A DNA stretch of 34,150 bases from Candidatus Omnitrophota bacterium (GTDB lineage: Bacteria > Omnitrophota > Gorgyraeia > Gygaellales > Profunditerraquicolaceae). The translations under genes were made by a program, and so were the position numbers. The stretch lies in NCBI GenBank assembly GCA_016214325.1, contig JACROS010000012.1, positions 1-34,150 on the forward strand, read 5' to 3'. The notes under the pieces were generated by a model. That model had not been told where the DNA came from. It made no database searches and saw nothing but the letters and a program-made list of their open reading frames with translations. Positions 30,801-34,150 of this stretch are shown here, one piece after another. Within the stretch, counting starts at the first letter, position 1; every line of letters begins with the position of its first letter.

Positions 30801-33800
30801 GGCTCCTGGAATTACATGTTTAGAAACCTCTGTATTCCAAATACATAACATAAATCTACCATCCAACCCTTGTTCAATAGCATACCTGTTAAGCTGTCTA
30901 ACCCAACTTTGGCACAAAGGATCATTTTCATGTGCTTTCCCAGCAAAAATAAAATTAAAACCCAAACCTCCTTTATCAGGATCTCCGGTAATATAATAAA
31001 TCCCTCTTAAGTTATCCCTACCAGGTATCTCATTAAAGAAAATGTTATATTTAAAAGCCACTACTCTTCTAGCCTGGACTATTGTAGGCCTACCAGAAAT
31101 AAGCTTTATACCGCTAATTGCAAAAAGATAATCAATCATTCGTTTTTCAGCCATTTTCTTAGCGTACCAAATCTCATCAATATTAAGTAATCTGCCATTT
31201 CTCTCTGTTTGCTCTGGCAGCATCCAGAAAAACGGCCAAATAGAATCTTCAATAGCAAAATACTTTTGGGAAAAATCTGGAAAAGCTTTGCGCATTGCAG
31301 CAAGATGCTCTTTTCCTACCGTACCTACACTAACTGCTACTTGGCTCAAGGCATAAAAAGGATCAAAAGCTATTTTATTGTCTCCAAAGATATTACGCCT
31401 GCTAAGATACTTTTCATATTTATCTTTTGCAATACCTAGAACTATCTCAATAAGATACGGCTCAAAACAAGGAAATGCAGCAGGATCAATTGTATGAGCA
31501 AAACCAATAATGTGCTTCTTAACTTCACTAAAGATACCCTTATCCTTAAAATTATCGTTTTCAAACAAATCAAGAATTATTGAAACTGCAGGAAATGCTT
31601 CGTGAACCTGCAAGATATCAGCTTTAATATTAAATTCTTCTAATAACGCCAAAACTGCGCGGGAATAATAAGCAGACTGTACGAATCTTTCAAAAGAATC
31701 ATGGCCAGAAGGATAAAGACGATTACTTATTGATCCGGAAGGAATTGAAATAAAAGGAACATAAACATCATTGTTTATTCCTTTTATAGAAAGTTTCATC
31801 AAAATAACTTTCGCTTGATACTCCTGGTTTAACAATCTAAACGAAATTAACTTTTCTCCAATTTTCTCCCATTTCTCAAATTCATCTTCATACCCATCAA
31901 ATAGGATAGAATAATCCAGTTGACAGTTATTCACACACGGCGACTTATTCTCCATCTTCTGGTCAATCCCACATTCATATATTGGAAGAGGAAAATAAAT
32001 CTTGGCTCCACAGTAACGTAAAGCTCTTAAAAAGCCTCCGATGAGAATACCCAAACCACCACCCATAGCTCCAAAAAGATTCTTTTCTTTATATCTTTCT
32101 AAAAGCAACTGAGCCTCTACGCTTAGAACAACTACATTTTTATCCTCTAAATTCTCCGGTAATAAATATTCAATCTGTTTATTATCAATACTACTGGGGG
32201 TAATCTTTTTGATTTCTCTAAAGTACCTTTTATCAATAACAAACTCTCTTATGCCAGCTGAATCAACAAAAATAAGCTCAAATTCTATAAAATTGCCTGC
32301 ATCAATTGGATTAATATCCCAAGTATACATCCCTAACGACCCTTCAACTCTATGAGTTGCTGACGTAAGCTGCAAAGTCCATGAATTATTAACTTCAGAA
32401 CCTGATCTAGCTCTGATAAAAATACCTGGCAGATATTGAGCATCTCCTTTTAATTTTAACCGAACACTAAAAGGATCTAATTTAGTATAAGCAAGCTTGC
32501 CTTCATCACGAGGCTTAAAAAGCTTCTCCTCAAGCGCCCAATAAAGCTTACCATCGTAAGGGCTTACATTAAATGGCGTAAATTCAAGATCAAATATTCC
32601 TCTCAATGCTATTAATGCTCTAGAATAATATTCTGAACCCTGTTTTTGAGTACATAAGATACTTAAGAGTTGATCAACAATCCATGCCTTTTCTTCTTGT
32701 GTTTTAGCCTGACCAAAAGACTCTACAATTATTCTAGGAGCATTAGGAGAATTATAATTAAATAACACTTTTAGCACCGAGCGATCCTGCCAAGCATCAA
32801 TATCAGGATGTTTTACGCTGCCAAAAAATTCATTTTTACTTAATATCCAGGCTGCACCAAATCTAAGATGTTCAGACCACTGAACATAATTAGTATCTTT
32901 GTTATCCAAATCCGGCGCATATTCTCTAACAAACAACCTTAATTCTTCAGAAGTAATAAATACCAGCCTTTTAATAACCATCAAGAATGTATTGTTGAAC
33001 CCATCTTGAGCCTTAAAATTTCTGTAAGTTGCATCAGACAAGGCCTTTGCCCACTCAAAAATACTAGAGGAAAGATATAAAGCCTCTTTCAACAAATCAT
33101 TTTCTGTCCATAATGCTGAGCTGGCAGATAAAGAACTACCATTAAAAATACCATTAAAACTACTCAAGATTTCTAGTTGCTGACTTTCGACAAGGATGAA
33201 GAAATATGGGTGGATAATAATTGCGGCAGAATACTCATCAACAAAAATAGCTGCGACAGTGTGTTGGGCAAGAATATAAGAAGCAGTTACAAGAATGGAG
33301 ATTTCTTGCGGCGGAGCATTTTCATTGAAATTCTTGGTTAAACAAAATAAAGTATTTAAACGCTCTTCTAAAATTGCCTGATATCTACCTGAAAGCTGTG
33401 TATACAAAGCAATAAGGCCTTTGTCCTGAGATTCTTTAATTTCTGTGATTGTTAACCCTAATTTTGTATCCCTAAAAGTAGGAGAGAAATTTATATATAA
33501 TCCTTCTGGATAATTTTGTTCATGACCAAATGGCCAATCTTTGGGAACCTGAAGTGGATAACGCGTAAGCCCAGAGCTAGCCTGTCCTTGGGGGTTATTT
33601 ACGACAAGCTTCAAGCTAATCTTGCTTTTTATCTCTTCATCAAGAAAATCGCGAATCTTGGGAAGATGCAAAACCGCCCAAATCACATCAAATAAAAACT
33701 CGTCTAATTCTGGCATATCCGAATAATAAATAGCATTGCAGCAAGAAGCAAACCATTCTGCCAACCAATCAGGAAGCATGCTCTTTTCTCCAACTTCCAT

Positions 33801-34150
33801 AGCCACTAGAAAGATTTTTATAGCATCTTCCAATTCGTTAACATTTACCCAATCGCGCCCTAGCCCACATAAAATGTCAGGATTGCCATTATCAAATTCA
33901 ACAATAAGCCTTTTCAGAATCTCATTTGCCTTATTTTTATCTCCCATGTCAAGTAGCTGCACGCCGCAATTTAATAAAGCAAGAAATACACTTCCTGGAG
34001 GATTAAATTCACGATCATCATGCAAACCATTCTTTATATAGTAATGCACCAGCATTCTAAAAATTTCTGTTAAATTAAAGATAATTGCATGCATAGTCCT
34101 TTCGGTACAGTTTTTTCTCAAAGTGTCTTTTTTTGCCTCAACTGCTGAGA
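11736..34150 (-). CDS. Giant multidomain protein (ORF A), 5' end probably outside the window; ORF track start is TTG at 34121
   Basis: Uninterrupted minus-strand frame of 7461 codons to TAG at 11736-11738; no stop from 34121 back to the window edge (in-frame residues SAVEAKKDT precede the called start). Many recognisable domains joined by Ser-rich linkers. Confidence 0.95.
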   Translation of the reverse strand, partial: SAVEAKKDTLRKNCTERTMHAIIFNLTEIFRMLVHYYIKNGLHDDREFNPPGSVFLALLNCGVQLLDMGDKNKANEILKRLIVEFDNGNPDILCGLGRDWVNVNELEDAIKIFLVAMEVGEKSMLPDWLAEWFASCCNAIYYSDMPELDEFLFDVIWAVLHLPKIRDFLDEEIKSKISLKLVVNNPQGQASSGLTRYPLQVPKDWPFGHEQNYPEGLYINFSPTFRDTKLGLTITEIKESQDKGLIALYTQLSGRYQAILEERLNTLFCLTKNFNENAPPQEISILVTASYILAQHTVAAIFVDEYSAAIIIHPYFFILVESQQLEILSSFNGIFNGSSLSASSALWTENDLLKEALYLSSSIFEWAKALSDATYRNFKAQDGFNNTFLMVIKRLVFITSEELRLFVREYAPDLDNKDTNYVQWSEHLRFGAAWILSKNEFFGSVKHPDIDAWQDRSVLKVLFNYNSPNAPRIIVESFGQAKTQEEKAWIVDQLLSILCTQKQGSEYYSRALIALRGIFDLEFTPFNVSPYDGKLYWALEEKLFKPRDEGKLAYTKLDPFSVRLKLKGDAQYLPGIFIRARSGSEVNNSWTLQLTSATHRVEGSLGMYTWDINPIDAGNFIEFELIFVDSAGIREFVIDKRYFREIKKITPSSIDNKQIEYLLPENLEDKNVVVLSVEAQLLLERYKEKNLFGAMGGGLGILIGGFLRALRYCGAKIYFPLPIYECGIDQKMENKSPCVNNCQLDYSILFDGYEDEFEKWEKIGEKLISFRLLNQEYQAKVILMKLSIKGINNDVYVPFISIPSGSISNRLYPSGHDSFERFVQSAYYSRAVLALLEEFNIKADILQVHEAFPAVSIILDLFENDNFKDKGIFSEVKKHIIGFAHTIDPAAFPCFEPYLIEIVLGIAKDKYEKYLSRRNIFGDNKIAFDPFYALSQVAVSVGTVGKEHLAAMRKAFPDFSQKYFAIEDSIWPFFWMLPEQTERNGRLLNIDEIWYAKKMAEKRMIDYLFAISGIKLISGRPTIVQARRVVAFKYNIFFNEIPGRDNLRGIYYITGDPDKGGLGFNFIFAGKAHENDPLCQSWVRQLNRYAIEQGLDGRFMLCIWNTEVSKHVIPGAKASLQTSIPPYEAAGMKDKKDMIAYNVVVSSYTGGPVQQIVNVLHHGEDGNGYLFESFSPFRLQLALEDLSARFYAHMYSLEGTHIYEISQYPNQRWVALVLKYMQECPNGILRIMHNAGRMLPIVDARTAALKFAKVYSKVLGVDFDHSVYRGALGTIMSDFCCDLDADLANSGNMCSSPVGALVVMNSSSSVLNDKSSVLCARMQSLFEVAFSEFCDGKIEQALALFSRAAAYYDASIPKHKKEIGEMNDLYNRIQMFIDEILKGTYQLNHLLNVVDPQTGEITAENVRWDIAHSQGKWHTSVHVTASNEAGEILVLTRNDRFGMLDTSATGHLNVDEDYLDAAVRIFRTDTGLSCPRRNGFILLDNKIGRRKIVRSGFVGKPHYDAAGVFYGSSKYVDNRECTIEYVYVLNAAELQELFDVNNPVKTVMNFKFFQLEELVSGIVGPEGNKIYASAILQLFLHPANVELVKKAIYAQMLCILNEITRNHDLCRFHNVEALEHSLAGLINGIEDWRSADEQRLSVEAMVKKDPDLFLRRKGIALKEAVSLSREAKIYSSWRATKEIIARLQNEKNKETLLNGLHSLFSALNNFGISSDQVHYVALFIVLAIADTELVFDNDNLTFVFKKGEQVLHGLFVDRSGLTHVDDRIIAGMKIISRSIIAADMDLTTAMPDRNIDAGMLFHINLLLIFGITYAVVSGNEFQKQFGRSLTELIYPSLLERFYIYANGAGVKARFDIFSGKYIGDENYTRALSEEQLKVIVFGIVDNVRKIWESVLTAIRNNRCLLDSKELDTLKRLIKDSLYDGVAKEANEFLFKQYGVDVIQYILDNINSILLDFITILSWDPQTKKDKEYVEKLTAQLDPNTAEAILKKDKNWPFIDLRQDIGGNKVVQATLKPVFPSAKFAKRNSAREIISGIIKLLVDYANSILEADGHCPLVIKDGGSGSIDLTRADVHKGTAVEDLISSVSINPDERDLVLASDDEMSPSGVGFPFLLTKGITVFSGEKTADDSKRVYSDAIGKNILADWFWSQECGLGTEVLATSKLFELIESLFVREVMTLLAYSDYRPVPVMRLLKGELSRRFSSSPVGALVAGRSSSSAVNHDNAQGLARNLSEQFGSWMGKEVEIRFPSKSPNGILSRLVSFKKQSSTRDCRLEIVFFGNKEGFTVFKIIASTSRGDRGYFRGRFSEEKSIFIIEDMFLSPEMRYSGVASKVAELCRPALTTTKHLEIKTTLDLETLVYLISLIDNRQRENSAQANRYERVFIKYSGFKTNQPINICEETRSKDTEDLSRYLTALIKELNINFTLHQINQSLLGKVLSRFGREFSVVLEWHASQERVVLLSNLAENISTTASSAIRYDSTTRKTPSLAVQRSVATRRAKADVLRKERLAEIADIIARFHDEFGRAPTPTEVVLQMPGFTASTSHGKLAALYTWMRKNNLTAIGLGMATTAEFTDEGIKRSFRFSDVRIYIPDMLFERIAVRNIGGPRVNAETMALYQIADRGNEIILRDEGGKIILEYQLGNNNIISEVAKGQNKEAMLIDMTEAFIAFRDQCLGIPHEFGQLRKEAIFQLVKKVGIPVETNNSRNIIFGGDILSLASYYRTTGVNRLNIYRDMTHNSRFMVISDKDNEDNFVVFELRPDGIILSGSGGKLVVQHTAKNNRRGSINNVYYPNNTAEFRDFDNCVEKNEQHVIIPNNRTALLSLLRTRFGFWHDMPLRIGNILGWRASKSRDDREVYPLVLTRPDGKKMLIRVYEQQDNVFTVDGLKFNSEDGQKSLLLKGDYFNLSVIAELVLLGKFMYEGVDLVMASNLFLDTFVFRTLQTASGKVNKIRGYLFDANAGVLHSTRSLVEMAELQETALIIKTSSPVYDLRISRSSTVSSIFGKSIFSRGPPENTLQSSSSLNVNISSYNQGPYCELRNAYDREIAKREFIITSAFFLIAGICLAGQLLFISSLPIFVAYVAYNFDSRYNLVSIQQNKPFILRSYIFVRENILDLSYDRDEYSFIGTLILIWAVVFTINSIVFEKIVDPLDKNLLGHAIDHSLFIFYFIIKSETNYRISLVNKLFDRYLQRLSVQEFNRNDYNDLCVKLIRGDKVGFESKLLFLVNSSSPVGVAFGAEVVYLFVSSVLQLNFKQKGALEFNLGQKEVVLLSVFGDNSKAAASSAIFGKSIFSRGPPETLAILATFFVLGVTCLFSPPFIDESFISIAITIVKKTGNLFYMTGNGVIFPSIAYLVSKICGIYSVRVMNLMLGVLTAGFIYKISQIFSNELVVKDNKSPFFSTLLFSLSFPVLFVSSIGTYDAFAFMLYACGFWQLAKGITQNQNKSLLLAASLLALSAITRYMLQMFILPAVFYAIYSSALNKNKAKVFVSFLLPLGILTGAYWLSSYDHILAAVGHAVNDGAKLSVWQGALTILIKSFLAVPVLSLFAVLGFVIYLIDSIKLKSFRKITNLVFLAGAASLIVVYHIHSANTLTMEKNLYMVSIFASILGGMALNRVRSLLNNTSKIYKYSAVILLVAFLSMHSKAMVYINRYYWPDWRLVVKAVVALNLPVSKVWSTANVGHTISRGIDSVENSCAGNVWYLYTELNKLGFEVDNASPWYGASSEEILAKAAKNNIPVVVGPFLGAKFIEGDVILGYKVVKVINVLPGPRAYIFKISASSSVEEFTQQGYKVIRLKSINNFSSFEVVPERGATIISFRVGGQQILYCPDINQSGGIPVLWPFANRIAGGRFSFKGREIDLRSVPGTKDDGKGNIYHGMARYVAWKVPPLNENRNFVQLSLDTNDYPAIKQFFGRSKITVRYTLLANRLIIETNVANLDQEPMIMSLAFHPWFNTPDKTNWQLEIPANKYWPTENQLPIGSPRSVFDTKFDLRHLQLIGDRTYDDVLTGLSLEKKQIVSTLFHKPSETSIVLTQGTAFQHLVLYVPQDKDAVCLEPQTSATNVFNLQSNQEATPIILGPGKVFNATFEIKVISPEIIDYCGSSSSALRLTPKQKGVIMALLCASLVAVKPFFGKYLTNSGVEQLVIQTSYYLYAFIMLFAYRMLVNLKELVKPASVASNIAKAKASKKELFTICLGIFFSQILSSPLYYFGLKYNSVLINEVIVKSSPIFLVFIAPLFVKELLTFKKLIGVFMAVAGVITVSVFSADKAVVAQISSIGVYLVMASAFTYAVSEIIKKKTRSFIPVSKLLAWAYFVSFPIMGILAKVFVGGNIVIFNFPILMITALSLVTLILSYYALDYLDTSLNKSITNTSPAFVLIFSSILNLQFPHPIAAAGVVLAIGGVALSLRAGKTHSASSSPVGAVVGAVGISEMCPQFGKVAIQVFSWFISRCKAKYLRQSLTFRGWWGTFAALQRDLNNFLPLIMPLTKDFNKALHGSLASSPVFEKKINLVLLAKKYFNIIISALRAFLSYCRFFVFSRQLNEKEINEIKEILRKIRHDYVAPIGTDRTYVQMYFADKSSIKAGLFDALSELYRNLNTITKLAPESSNLDLMFYYYDSVILGALVRLREMVGGIKIDDIKDETWVRNRLDIVNMLVNDGYFIEAGLREHFDALRRSYQKRRITLPLEDKVSKEPYFLADLMRATIVVGQNLNVNEEGEETGINRRTPKGAKNKKTFIFSFISCVSPETVVWVNRHHLDLLMRNLGKNGLKAIPGQFGEIILALYENTKTIVVKYSNSGEYSKEMLLIDAELNRQLVFVKGSSTGDSSVGHSGIGGETIYNVAKEHGWKVRAYNDIKNKKAVTLIIIPKVDCSKPVSSSAVKQAISQDNLFRSLPQPAVLFSALDSRANLPVARVAGGDGIAFKLEDIRSLYIEAYQLFGQGNVTGAVGCFERITRMLIIDELIRARVYQSLGVCYLQSGDSKKAYDNFLMARNTLVVNCNNALFGEISLSLTYANFLLLRDQAKYVEAENVANNLLKYSPDFGIFLIALCEARMFQAKYAQALEPLSLLLKLPLTKNLKVLALTYRARCLAGLGNKTQAEDILVKALTEYVLGNKREEEAASLLGAIFKHSYVDTFIRSANKVIQQAPKQKSSKKVNQNRALEFIRNAIGLKKQCLEEEQRDSEVYFRILREMLNRYIEDLVAQVGDEFIAIADRLIEDAYKKQIQPDEFLVWFFLELTKTVYPAIYGYFGEVILRYLFTNKVNQNSNSEDDDYGIVSTFCCDLSILFPHLTEQETNALFLNHKKYSLDELYNLLNELALNSSARLDLLEVDNISELRLNSTRVFILHKRDGEIIIEFLTQNIWSDALVQKTFALAGDQLIDYLAKNLAEDTEVRLICNDDKTIGLVMKRAELFVDSADQRISVLNEQKKKQELKKKADEALDYLYAFAKKAGLEGLLHNWRLPVLGVRRKGISLVIARGGRSGVQTLVVPDYMALFFGYTGDNRAFGWEEIRNRIAYEVRQEVGSYFGVKVLRGFVQDEEALKEKIREVLESGEIVVGKEKNVGEKKANFLYFYKKEAGRVYVVTVGTMGDVIRLDDIDENDFAAYVLSTSNLFNLDKGKFRLAQEFVEFLRTGRGGLKSQDGHQQNRYLREAEMMIEEFSKGASRIYYRFKDGHTFHVVYTATKRVAKINIFRFFINTSALGQSDFKPEGSLDLTGLFMRNKLPEEAKFTASSGIKHLSQVLESQMQNAYNFIQRGDYNSAIAIYKRVLTTPQLGVVFVVDALQNLGLCYLRQSQYEEAEKYFNQALSAADKLDEDVRNDIRTDILVNINYSLMGLFMQNGDFTAAENVALENSKIPGEGLNSLRQLIHIKLLQEKLSDVIELSGELLPQVDNPYQQAHILEMRAKAYIYGNDRENAITTLEDAVSRCPQFANNFRHLARLYLIETRLTEAVKMLRKLIQLEGKAGVQPLDYQMLILISIANNELDDAHKIIRNDLLLFDKSGVTCFVQYPDEDYMLLLLDETDNKQKLFNVLVNELVAVLSPEKTVAFLETAKEFCVRPEFSAAVEIVLSEIKQSLNTYSQDVAQENTKKKKDKHAKKKENKLVSQALDRLRRLYLIIINPCLGVIAEFFGQEYQPVVDEFINESISKDNLGTQINQQGVLLSSLVRLTERFYPAIREYYGEDCILNILQGLLLVEEDSDLVHRVKLAVNELLGIFVSDLRVDYERLSYEHVSMLVRENKGLGLEELKSKFAEMSEHVEFELVWFVRMVFDPAWERLLAVAKEKGLEDLAKKQYFDAEIAVRNGVQAVCQLGEVSVVVPGVVIIADNFVADVERINEVVENGSIFLGKDEVRHFIAPCERGFVDVVVNADGFVVGVSEIASEKLTAYILRNHAALQIELTTAIIQQIKAKLIFKLDAQSRAYFDRSSKMIYVFNAGKCFSVDLTEEPYSLETALMSEKACKKREYFDITDLFLKGALPVALVASSAVGQDFVQIEQLTGGLFSIINLLQLVPDEQASDFFLKAKRLKEEIKKFRASPNKAGVCLIESGFNELFSAIAQLIRAELTAIIEEAQVKFDLSKLYSMGSRLKEWGIIDETPKGKSLEESAIYRMREFAKIISTDNLVPRKEKQIVDLLIKKLKQFVNTGKIENKSVFKLVRECSLLVQQRRDVITRLQQDRFSKCGFKEGSNSASSALKEMGNTIGFDVEVKSFVGKLSDVMKKDKIIQLAFPDKRRFDHFVYGLAVTFVMKTQSDKYSWWYFTDSTKGELNFILFSKVISWTVGSLRKKGFNPAMIDFCCANAIFTKRFFESASAEIHLNAVLERVKWLRFLSFSFGNSYVERDNFIRLELNYIYEWLNIIRNVLLESNNSNREIGQLRQLDLDLTFFKLNTHAIKLLEFIERLIHEKQLKDKSNLVGPGNNSNFQVDNSQLYSAVEFVVAGFRNNSDLFVLPKIKKVSDACGMALSTFYKNYWEDMIVYLEKLSEDPKCNFLFKRIGIAVLCYRKEYAKAIYMYILYCFSFNSVLTILPGQEEIAKALSLRLGIVSDNLETVLLDLKKLGNPRLNQAIESRLERYYVGRKTAKTNVPIKVLDYFEDWFNKDELRMYFPPVQSIADYFGVDWNTADSYLERASIVLALSIDRVAIALDVRKRSYAKAIANCLIYLRKNFSDHPEYLEKGFVANCLGVTINTLYGRTHDYWPDAVHILVKDEYISCGAKEVLNILNTNNKGVDACVLAHGNYLWLDLIMEAINLLEEAGHPVHITNILNLGIKIDTLALCRKLYPSLDELIQSKQAQRITETINLLVGGGEFPHKGIIAQRSGLSLDLVGKCFNAYYLLRNELKRKQVEFILELVIKFERDGVKMVVANIADACVMDSGLMAELIRKDLVLNWAVSRAYAAQNGKALEVLAIKPIRARTHKKVNPAAVSIQPAVVNISNNSETKSSYWDKFNLVVLLDAMLYLNNDHPVAK
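14690..16945 (-). other. TPR-containing large module, tandem copy 2
   Basis: TPRs (VDALQNLGLCYLRQSQYEEAEKYFNQAL), Lys-rich linker (TKKKKDKHAKKKENK), YPAIREYYGE, VVENGSIFLGKDEV, then YFDITDLFLKGALPVALVASSAV; same block order as copy 1. Confidence 0.8.
16948..19515 (-). other. TPR-containing large module, tandem copy 1
   Basis: TPRs (ARVYQSLGVCYLQSGDSKKAYDNFLMAR), Lys-rich linker (KQKSSKKVNQ), YPAIYGYFGE, VLESGEIVVGKEKNV, then SLDLTGLFMRNKLPEEAKFTASSG. Confidence 0.8.
19545..20540 (-). other. Histidine-kinase-like region (H-box/dimerisation helix plus HATPase_c-like fold)
   Basis: EIKEILRKIRHDYVAPIGTDR (H-box-like), LDLLMRNLGKNGLKAI (N-box-like), VKYSNSGEY (G1-like), SVGHSGIGGETIYNVAKEHGWKVRAYNDIKNKKAVTLIIIPK (G2-like GxSGIGG and C-terminal HATPase pattern). 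Confidence 0.65.
20725..20804. repeat. 80-bp segment bounded by 11-bp perfect inverted repeats, inside ORF A
   Basis: tcccgttgcaa (20725-20735) and ttgcaacggga (20794-20804). Confidence 0.75.
20910..21835 (-). other. EamA/DMT-family transporter-like domain (~10 TM helices)
   Basis: KGVIMALLCASLVAVKPFFGKYL..., PLYYFGLKYNSVLINEVIVKSSPIFLVFIAPLFVKELLTFKKLIGVFMAVAGVITV, SYYALDYLDTSLNKSITNTSPAFVLIFSSI: typical two-half EamA pattern. Confidence 0.85.
21850..22800 (-). other. Aldose 1-epimerase (galactose mutarotase-like) domain
   Basis: SGGIPVLWPFANRIAGGRFSFKGREI, IYHGMARYVAWKV, MSLAFHPWFN, CLEPQTSATNVFNL: family motifs with catalytic His and Glu present. Confidence 0.88.
22810..24258 (-). other. 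Polytopic GT-C-like (PMT/ArnT-like) membrane glycosyltransferase domain
   Basis: Multiple hydrophobic helices after an acidic first loop: PPFIDESFISIAITIVKKTGNLFYMTGNGVIFPSIAYLVSKICGIYSVRVMNLMLGVLTAGFIYKI; C-terminal soluble part. Confidence 0.55.
24256..24295. repeat. 40-bp direct repeat, copy 1 (encodes IFGKSIFSRGPPE on minus)
   Basis: tccggcgggccgcgggagaaaatacttttgccgaatatag; one mismatch to copy 2. Confidence 0.97.
25108..25147. repeat. 40-bp direct repeat, copy 2 (encodes IFGKSIFSRGPPE on minus)
   Basis: tccggcgggccgcgggagaaaatgcttttgccgaatatag; 852 nt (284 codons) from copy 1. Confidence 0.97.
25180..26710 (-). other. Unknown ~510-aa module, copy 1
   Basis: Shares ordered blocks with ORF B 6340-7860: AFIAFRDQCLGI / TFIAFRDRVLGI; IYRDMTHNSRFMVISDKDNEDNFVVFELR / LYRDAQTYSRFLVVMDLNNEKNFIVFEVR; SLLRTRFGF / SLLRTRFVF; SLLLKGDYFNLSVIAEL / PLLLKGDYFNLSLIAEL. 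Confidence 0.9.
26980..27425 (-). other. Possible GNAT-like acetyltransferase domain
   Basis: IEDMFLSPEMRYSGVASKVAELCRPALTTTKHLEIKTTLDLETLVYLISLIDN...RYERVFIKYSGF follows the GNAT order (strand - RxxGxAxxL-like - terminal YxxxGF). Confidence 0.35.
27515..27539. repeat. 25-bp exact repeat, copy 2 (SSPVGALV linker)
   Basis: ccaccagcgcgccaactgggcttga, identical at 30242-30266. Confidence 0.95.
27770..28830 (-). other. HAD-superfamily (phosphomannomutase/sucrose-phosphatase-like) phosphatase domain
   Basis: AADMDLTT (motif I DxDxT), FGITYAVVSGNEFQKQFGRS (motif II region), YANGAGV, IDLTRADVHKGTAVEDLI (motif III Lys), DLVLASDDEMSPSGVGFPFL (motif IV-like). Confidence 0.7.
29480..29930 (-). other. 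Nudix-like (IPP isomerase/Nudix fold) domain with degenerate Nudix box
   Basis: WHTSVHVTASNEAGEILVLTRNDRFGMLDTSATGHLNVDEDYLDAAVRIFRTDTGL fits G-x5-E-x7-R-x-U-x-x-x-x-G-U but lacks most catalytic Glu residues. Confidence 0.65.
30242..30266. repeat. 25-bp exact repeat, copy 1 (SSPVGALV linker)
   Basis: ccaccagcgcgccaactgggcttga, identical at 27515-27539. Confidence 0.95.
30330..32160 (-). other. Divergent GT-B glycosyltransferase domain, alpha-glucan phosphorylase/glycogen synthase-like
   Basis: GAMGGGLGILIGGFLRALRYCGAKIYFPLPIYE (GGLG N-terminal motif), ADILQVHEAFPAVSIILDL, FIFAGKAHENDPLCQSWVRQLNRYA (FAGKAHP-like), PPYEAAGMKDKKDMIAYNVVVSSYTGG (compare EASGT.GMKA..NG). Confidence 0.6.
33790..33995 (-). 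other. TPR-like helical repeats near the N-terminus of ORF A
   Basis: CGVQLLDMGDKNKANEILKRLIVEFDNGNPDILCGLGRDWVNVNELEDAIKIFLVAMEVG has TPR-like periodicity. Confidence 0.5.

Noticed and set aside
172-34041. About 25 plus-strand ORFs of 60-167 aa in the ORF track (e.g. 14347..14850, 7848..8222, 24157..24543)
   Set aside because: All lie antisense to continuous, domain-bearing minus-strand coding sequence, carry no recognisable motifs, and look like shadow ORFs.
1-34150. CRISPR arrays, tRNA or rRNA genes, intact transposases
   Set aside because: None seen: no regularly spaced repeats, no RNA-gene-like stretches, no transposase motifs.

Overview
The window is almost entirely one-strand (minus) coding sequence. 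It holds two giant ORFs: ORF A (11736..34121, 7461 aa) and ORF B (662..11758, 3698 aa). My main conclusion is that they are probably internal pieces of one even larger gene. (1) ORF A has no stop between its called TTG start (34121) and the window edge, and the upstream in-frame codons read SAVEAKKDT, like the SSAV/SSPV linkers used throughout. (2) ORF A stops (TAG, 11736-11738) partway through an HTH-like repeat, and ORF B resumes the same kind of repeat in the +1 frame with a 23-nt overlap and no visible Shine-Dalgarno. (3) ORF B stops at TAA 662-664 in the middle of a RelA/SpoT-type HD domain, and the same frame stays open for another 220 codons to the window edge, supplying the rest of that domain. 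If joined, the reading frame covers the whole window (>=11,380 codons). Domains recognisable by motif, N to C: divergent GT-B glucan phosphorylase/synthase-like; degenerate Nudix; HAD phosphatase; possible GNAT; an unknown ~510-aa module present in both ORFs; GT-C-like membrane glycosyltransferase; aldose 1-epimerase; EamA/DMT transporter; histidine-kinase-like; a tandemly duplicated TPR module; HTH-like array; TPR; SAM methyltransferase; HPr-like; second copy of the unknown module; nucleotidyltransferase; PAS; second nucleotidyltransferase; HD; ACT-like repeats; RelA/SpoT-type HD. Domains are separated by short Ser-rich SSPV/SSAI/SSAV linkers. This resembles the giant proteins known from Omnitrophota, but the taxonomy is inference. 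Domain calls are by-eye motif matches; no searches were run.
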